Assembly: GCA_943735955.1 (NCBI GenBank)
Contig: OX030955.1
Coordinates: forward strand, 6,618,769-6,682,768
Direction: 5' to 3'
From: Piscicola geometra
Taxonomy: Eukaryota > Annelida > Clitellata > Hirudinida > Piscicolidae
DNA: 64,000 nt
The notes under the pieces were generated by a model. That model was not told the DNA's origin and made no database searches. It was given only the letters and a program-made list of their open reading frames with translations. This document shows positions 57,597 to 64,000 of the stretch, piece after piece (the stretch's first letter is position 1; each line of letters starts with the position of its first letter). Made by a program: the position numbers and the translations under genes.

Positions 57597-59237
57597 AACT
57601 TTAAAACGTTTCGATTTCGGCATCGGTCGCACCAGCATCAAAAATCCTCTCCAGCATTCTTTTGCTATTTCATTAACGTGTTTATTAAAATTTGTAAAAT
57701 TCTCAATTTTTACTTTATTTGACACACACATTTACTACTTCTACTTAAAAGTTTCAACTTTCACTCTTTCCCTCTTGAAGGTTTGTTAGTCCTCTTATCC
57801 AATGCCACCACCTTCTCATCTGGGACTTGTCTAGAAAATAATAATTAGGGCTATAAGAACGAACTACGGCAATAATTAATGGCTCGGCAGTTTAGTGCTG
57901 CTTCGTTGATCACATGACTACGTGTGATTTGCAGTCTGTGTGGCTTGCTCGGTCTACAAATCATTGAGCCGACGTCGCTTCTTTTCGCTTATTGAATGAT
58001 ATCCGATGTCACATTTTGTGGGTATTAAATAATGCCAATAAGGGTGTCCTTTCATTCGTTTGATTTGTGTTTAATCAAGTTGAATTGAGTCGAAATGGTT
58101 GAAAATTCTAAATTACAGCTATGAGCATGCGCACCGTCTCAGGTCTTTAGTGCTTGGTGCGGGAGAAATCTACAAAGGTTGCATTAACGCTTAATAATTG
58201 TAATAGAAGCAGCGGGTTGCCAAGACTCTTTCGCTGCTTATTCTTAACAGTCTTTGTCGACTGTAAGAACAGAATCTGTTGGCTTTTGTAATCAGATGAA
58301 ATTAATGTTATAAATCAATCTGAAATATTTTAGATTGAAAAAAAAGTAAACTAAAGTTTTTGACTAGCATAATTTGAACATATTGTGATGTTGCAAATTC
58401 AAAAGATGACAGAGAAGGCAGAGAACTGAGGCAACATTTGAGACGTTTCCAAGTTATTTAAAAACCTCGTGGTTGTATTTCAAATTAATCGTTTGCATGA
58501 GGCGTTCTACTTCCCCAGGTGAAGTAGGGCGATTGATACGGTGGAGTCTCCGTCTATGCTGTGCACATTCATTAAGCAATGTGAGTTTTTTTAAAGTATC
58601 CCACAGTGCCAGACTATCAAGGCAAGAGTTTTACTCCGAAAGCGTCTGTATTCGTACTTTGCCGTCGGGTGTTAAAATAAAAACTAAAAATTCTTTTTTA
58701 GCTGAGTTCACAAATCAAAAGTGAGTGTTCTCACGGAGATGGTATTAAGGTTAAGACCTTTTGTGTCTAATAACACAGTGACCTCTCCACCTTTTAAATG
58801 CCTGTCTTCCAACATGAATGTAACCTGTCTTATAAACAGGAACCAGGGTATTCTCGCTAAACTTTGTGTTTACGAATTGTTAATCGATTTTATCACAATT
58901 TTAGTTTCTAATATAATTTCTTACGTTTAGAAAATGTCTGAGATGTTACGAGTTTTAAGAATATAGACTCAGTGACTGTCATTTAATTGCTTTACGTCTT
59001 TTCTCGAACGAGTTTAACAATAGAATAGGAATGTCAAGACTTTTAGTTTCAAGAAACACTCATCATTGATTTAGCAAGCAATAAACATTCCCATTGGGAA
59101 GTCTTCATTCAACTAACAGCTTATATCAAATAAATAATTTAAGAAAGTTCTAATTGTTCTACCTTCAATTAATATCACAGACAACCCAAGGCCCATGTTC
59201 TGTATACTCTATTCAAAGCTTTCAAACTAATAAGTCA
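57597..59237. other. Intergenic between convergent NRARP-like gene and orphan ORF
   Basis: No gene, repeat or tRNA recognised. It will contain both 3' UTRs. Confidence 0.45.
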
Positions 59238-60185
59238 TCATTTTCTGACATCTGACTTGCCATGAACTACATGGAAGGCGGAGTCAGTCTGGGTGGGTTC
59301 TGCGTCTTCGAGAGTGGGCGAGGGAAGCGGCTGGAATGGAAGGACCAGGCTTTGCAACCACTCAATAATATAGGCGTTTGATTGAAACGTTGAATCTGAA
59401 TCTTTTAGAGTTCTTTCAAGAAGTTCGTAAAAGTTTTCGGGTGTTTTATTTGCGGTTGAGTGTGAAAAGTTCGAGAAAGAAACAGTGTTGTGCTGGCGTA
59501 AAAGTCTTAGATTACTTTTTGTTAGGTGGAGTTTCATTTCACTGGCAGGGCTGGCTTTTGAATTGGAGGAGTTCAATTCATTTCTGAAGTTCTCCATTGC
59601 ATGGAATGCTGCAAATTTGGAAGCTTGATTATCGGAAATTAGAGGATCTTTGAGTTTTACATTGTAATTTTGTATTGAAGTGCCGACCTCAAATTTCTTG
59701 CCACGATTGATGTGAGTTTGACTTTGACAAAGTTTCAAGGAAGTCGACGGGCGAAGAAGCTTTGAATTGAGGGGTTTGAGGGGCTGCTTGGACGGACGCT
59801 CAGAAAGGTTCTGCTCCCAAATAGCTTCTTTGAGGCGATAATTTGGTGGTCGTGGTGGAAACGTGATGTCATGATTCAAAGGTTCTGCCAGCCTTGAAAA
59901 CTTGATATTTCTCTGTGTAAACTTGAGGTTAGAGTCAGAAGTCGCTTTATGAAGTTTTAAGGCGTTCTGCAGACTTGTAATTTCCTCATTTATATTAGGT
60001 TTACATTCAAAGCTTTTTTCTAAACTTAATTTTAATTTTTTTCTTAAAGCTGTCTGACTATTTTGAGACTTTTTGTGTGTTTCAAGGTACGGAAGAGTAA
60101 ATTCAGGATTTTGCAGTTTAAAAATTTTATCTTCGATAAAGTTTAATTCAACTCCCATCCTGAACGTAATCGAACAAAACCTCAA
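59238..60185 (-). CDS. Uncharacterised 315-residue protein, single exon
   Basis: An uninterrupted frame of 315 codons in AT-rich DNA, too long to be chance and with no low-complexity repeat behind it. Composition is Ser/Asn/Lys/Leu-rich, with a possible helix near residue 17-35 and repeated short Lys/Leu stretches (LRKKLKLSLEKSF). A Pro-rich segment (FPPRPPNYRLKEAIWEQNLS) recalls short motifs in ciliary or cytoskeletal proteins, but I do not recognise the family. Met10 (MGVELNF) is an alternative start. No signal peptide or membrane segment is visible. An extra exon upstream or downstream cannot be excluded. Confidence 0.6.
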   Translation of the reverse strand: MRFCSITFRMGVELNFIEDKIFKLQNPEFTLPYLETHKKSQNSQTALRKKLKLSLEKSFECKPNINEEITSLQNALKLHKATSDSNLKFTQRNIKFSRLAEPLNHDITFPPRPPNYRLKEAIWEQNLSERPSKQPLKPLNSKLLRPSTSLKLCQSQTHINRGKKFEVGTSIQNYNVKLKDPLISDNQASKFAAFHAMENFRNELNSSNSKASPASEMKLHLTKSNLRLLRQHNTVSFSNFSHSTANKTPENFYELLERTLKDSDSTFQSNAYIIEWLQSLVLPFQPLPSPTLEDAEPTQTDSAFHVVHGKSDVRK

Positions 60186-60891
60186 TCGCTTTATAAAGTG
60201 AAGTCATTGAAAACAATACTAAGAAGCTTTTCTCATTCAGTGATTAGAATTGAATTGTATTCCAATATAAACGATAAAAGCATCTGATCAGACGTCTGGT
60301 TTATCTTCTCGCCGTTGAGCCACAGGCAGTTGTTCAAATAAAAATTCAATTGCTGTTATAGTTAAGTGTGAAAACTTGAAAGTGTCATAAGGCCTGATTA
60401 ATTTCACTTTGAAACGTGTCCGAACAGGCTAGAGTTGCTGATATCAGAAGATATCTTCTACTATTTCTCAAAAGTGCGCATCGATATATTAGCTTCCAAG
60501 CAGTTGTCACGTAGTCTTTTTAATCTTCAATCATTCTTCTGTGCTATGGAATAATTTGAACCTTGTTTTAAATTCTCAAACAACCATCGCTACAATCTTC
60601 TCAAGCATCTCTTCTTTCGCGTGAACTCTTCCTTTCACTTTATTATTTGCATTTAACAAGGTGTTTCAAGCTTTTGAATGATTTGTTTAATGGCACCTTC
60701 GAACTAAAAAGAAGTATTGAGTATAAAGAAAACCTTGTAAACTATATTATAGATTTATCATTTTAATCAAACATTAAATAGATTTTGTATTTTTATAACA
60801 TAAAACTCTGATAAAAAGTGAATATATCAAAAATTCAAAGTAAGCAAAAGCAGTCTCTATTTTCAAAAAGGCAAAACAGTAAGCGACTCGT
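60186..60891. other. Intergenic, no recognisable gene
   Basis: Should include the promoter of the orphan ORF and the 3' UTR of the Ig-domain gene. Nothing else is seen. Confidence 0.45.
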
Positions 60892-63514
60892 TCAAAAAGA
60901 CTTGTTCTCGACTTGTAAAGTGACTTTTTTGGATGCGAGTTCGTTGGTGGCATGGAGGAAGAACATGGAGAAGTGGTGAGGTTGGACATTTGTAATCTGC
61001 AACTCGTGCACCGTTTCATCGTCGTTTAGAACCTGTCGGAAGGGGGCGATGTTAGTATTCAGCTTGAGTAATGTTGAATGGTCAACATGTCAAAGTATAT
61101 AATGGCTAATAACTTGAATCATCTCGATAGTTTCAAATCAAAAAGTTATTACTTAAATTAATTTTTTCAAACTTCTTACAAAAATTGATTTTAAATGATT
61201 GATAGTAACAGACAAACAATGTTAGAGTATGCTTTAAAGCCTTTGATTGAACGCTTATATTTTTCTTTTGCGTGTTCAAATTCACGAATTTCGTAAAAAG
61301 CTTTAAAAGGGCAGCCAACCGTGGACGTGAAGCTGACGTCAGCCTGGCTCATGACGTCGACGTCGTTGTAGAGGCGGATGGCGTCAAGAGCGTCTATGGA
61401 GTCCATTTCGACCAACCCTCTTCGGTACCTCGACGAGATGGAGGGGTACCAGAAGACATGACTCGAGGGCTGTGATTTGACGGTGCATCTGAAGGTCACG
61501 CTGTCGCCGATGCTGGCCTCTTGCGTGTAGCGGTCACACTTGATACTTGGCTCGACTTTAGAGGGGGGTAAGAGGGGGTAGATGTCTTTTGGAAATATCA
61601 CTATGTTCATTGAAACTTTAAAAAGGGAAATGTGGCTGTGGAAGAGATTATAAAAGCAAGCACTCACACTCGACGTTGATCATGGAGGTGATGGCTGCAC
61701 TGTCGTACAGAGTGGCAGAGCATTTCAGGTGCTTGTTGTGCAGGCTGAGGTCAGGGTTGGATGTTTTGTAGATGAGATGAGCCACTGAAGATATTATTGG
61801 AACATCTGTTGGAAAAAAATGGCTGGTGTTACAAATGCAACAACAACAAGCTTTATTGCTAGTCCATAACAATTATTGATAAAACTCATTACTCAAAATA
61901 AAGTTATAAACTAAGCAATCTTACAGCGTTTAAGGCCCACAAACCTGCTCCCTTGTTGGTTTCAATCACCTCCGACGTGAATGTGAACAGATGGCTGACA
62001 TCGGTGTCGTCGTCAGTTTCCACTTTCATCGTTGGCACCTTCCGCGTTCCGTGGATGACGACAGAGCACTTGATGCCACTCTCTTGGCCTTGTCTCAGTT
62101 GCAGAGGAGTTCTCAGGTAGGAGAACAGACCCAGGTTCGTGAAAGAAATGCTGTTGATTCGAACTGCAAGATAGGTGTTTTTAAAAAAAATTTGCATTCA
62201 GTGGCATCATGTCCAAAATTAAAAACCTGGGTGCCCAAAAAAAAATAAGTGTACATTTTAACCTAAAAGCGGATTTTTTTAAAATTACAATATTTCTTTT
62301 TAAATGTTTCGGATTCTTGTTGCCATACCCAGTTTGAAGATTCTAGTTTTTTTCATTATTTTAAATTAATTTGAAAAGAATGTCTAACAGTTCTAGTTTT
62401 TCATTTAAGTGAAAGAAAGGGCTGATTGCTTACATTGCGAAATGACTAAATCCTCAAGAAGAAATAAGCACGAGTATCACCCAGCTTAAATGCCACTACC
62501 TTCACAAAAAGTATAACTAAAACATTAAAATCCTTAAATTCTAGTAGCAATGCTAAAAAAAACGAAAATTAAAAATAAAGCCATGTGAATTACTTGGGAC
62601 AGTCAGAGTAAAAGTGCTTTTGAGGTGGGGAGCAGACGCCATGTAACAAATGTATTCACCACTGTCCTCTTCCCGTAGCCCTGTTGTAGTATTTGGATTA
62701 GTGGGGAGGGTAAGAGAGTGTTTTATTATTCATACTTGCTACTTTTATATTTTTATTTTCGCCAGTTTAACAAAATATTCATTAAAAATTTTAACAGATT
62801 TTAAAATAATCTATTTTCTTAACTCTTTATCAACGAATTAAGTTTGTTACTTCTCTGTTGTTCTACATAATCATCGATGCACAAAGTCTTTGCATCTTTT
62901 TAAAAACTCGCAAAACAACGACCTGCAATGACGATGTTGATGACGGTTACTTCTTCCGCGTTCTTATTCTCCTTGACGTAGTATCTCTTTTCCAGCTCAG
63001 AGTTAACTTCTTTTCCATTGTAGATGCTCACACTGCTCTTCTGGCTGACATGGTCTATCAAGATGGTGTCTTTGGCGTCCTTCAACTGTCCTCTACAGCT
63101 GATGATTGTGAACTCCCCCTGCACCACATTGCCGAAGGAAGAAAGCCATTGTGGAGCTTGTTCCACTTTTACCGGGGTTGCCAATGCTACAAGAGGAGTA
63201 AAAATATTTTAATGTATGCTGTTCATTATTTAATTTGAATAAAATATTGCACAAATTATTTTCAAAACACCAAAAATTCGTTAAACACTGGCAAATGCAT
63301 TTGGAAGTGACAAGACCAAGCAACAAATAGATTAACATGGTCTTTCTGTCTTACTTTGTATTCGAACGAAATATTCTCAAAATTGCAAAATACTCTTTGT
63401 TGCAGTCATTCCTACATTATAATGTATTTTAAACGTATAAAGAGGCAAAAATGTGAAGAAATGGATCTTACTTGTTAGACAAAAGAAAAAAAGAGTAAAG
63501 GCTACTTTGAGCAT
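60892..63514 (-). CDS. Secreted three-Ig-domain protein (375 aa, 7 exons)
   Basis: Minus-strand exons: 63514-63472, 63186-62923, 62680-62594, 62163-61945, 61805-61668, 61555-61320, 61032-60892 (TGA); phases agree throughout. Exon 1 gives a signal peptide (MLKVAFTLFFFCLT). Ig domain 1 spans exons 2-3 (TIISCRG ... EEDSGEYICYMA, the classic DxGxYxC end). Domain 2 spans exons 4-5 (GIKCSVVIHG ... KHLKCSATLYD). Domain 3 spans exons 6-7 (SVTFRCTVKSQPSSHVFWYP ... LQITNVQPHHFSMFFLHATN). In domain 3 the second Cys of the usual YxCxAxN is replaced by Leu (FFLHATN), so its disulphide is lost. No transmembrane helix or GPI signal is seen, so it is probably secreted. It could be an adhesion, neural or immune-recognition protein; no named family is recognised. 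Confidence 0.8.
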
Positions 63515-64000
63515 TTTTGAAAAATAAAGAAATTCAAACTAATGAATTTAATAATATTAATCATAAAAAAAGTAGTTTAAAAAGCGTAGATTGAACCCAT
63601 GCTCTACGTAGATTCTCGCGGTTAAATACTCTCGAGGAGAAGCACACAAAGAGTGCGCAAGACACATTCATGCGGGCGTGTTGGCACAAACACACACAAA
63701 ACCATCGTCGTCGTCGTGTACACGCACACGCACCTTGAGATATGGCAGGATGGAAAACAAGGCCAACAAAGTGGTAAACAAACTATTTTTAGATCGCTCT
63801 TAACGCTGGCGTTCATCTTTGGAATGAAAAGTGTGCCATTGGTTTCGCCATGCCTGCAGTCACTTACTTAAAGTGCGCTGAACAAGGAAGCTTTAGAAGC
63901 GTCAGACCAAAGAGCTTCTAGGATAATAACTCAAAAATAGGGTTGAAAGAGTTGTTTTTATGACGCGTCAAAAGACTTGAAAGGTTAGATTGATTATTAT
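63515..64000. other. Terminal interval, Ig gene upstream region
   Basis: Likely promoter of the Ig-domain gene at its left. No coding region recognised up to the window edge. Confidence 0.4.

Overview
This is nuclear DNA from a multicellular animal. It carries GT-AG introns, AT-rich intergenic DNA, GC-richer exons, very many microsatellites and several transposon remnants. The genes are MSH5, an adiponectin-receptor-like PAQR, ornithine decarboxylase, the WASH-complex subunit WASHC4, an NRARP-like Notch regulator, a dispanin and a secreted Ig protein. As far as I recall, NRARP is absent from flies and nematodes, so a non-ecdysozoan invertebrate (perhaps a spiralian) is the best guess. The phylum cannot be fixed from this window.

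Layout. 1-1530 (+): 3' end of MSH5. 1865-8552 (+): a 23-exon protein built from eight EF-hand-like modules. 9096-12845 (+): PAQR/AdipoR-like receptor. 13788-15354 (-): secreted cyclophilin. 16567-18068: hAT transposon with inverted repeats and target duplication. 18419-21107 (+): secreted M14 carboxypeptidase homologue that has lost its zinc ligands and catalytic glutamate. 21875-22052 (-): LINE reverse-transcriptase fragment. 22365-25238 (+): intronless, half-length Rrp5/PDCD11. 25.2-29.7 kb: AT-rich DNA with a palindrome and a TA-flanked inverted-repeat element. 29786-32713 (+): ornithine decarboxylase. 32.7-38.7 kb: no recognisable gene. 38691-51137 (-): complete 32-exon WASHC4, with introns invaded by microsatellites and one SINE. 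51520-52023 (-): dispanin. 52.0-56.5 kb: mostly non-coding. 56526-57596 (+): single-exon NRARP-like protein. 59238-60185 (-): orphan 315-residue ORF. 60892-63514 (-): secreted three-Ig-domain protein.

The genes are mostly unrelated housekeeping, developmental and secreted functions, not a pathway cluster. The closest same-strand pair is dispanin followed by WASHC4, 382 bp apart; both families act on endosomal membranes, but the link is only suggestive. I found no convincing new multi-gene system. The most distinctive items are the catalytically dead carboxypeptidase, the half-length intronless Rrp5, an EF-hand protein in which every loop lacks the last ligand, the NRARP homologue with a long tail, and introns made almost wholly of microsatellite.

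Exon models were built by hand from splice sites, reading phase and remembered family sequences. All reading frames close, but no transcript evidence was available.
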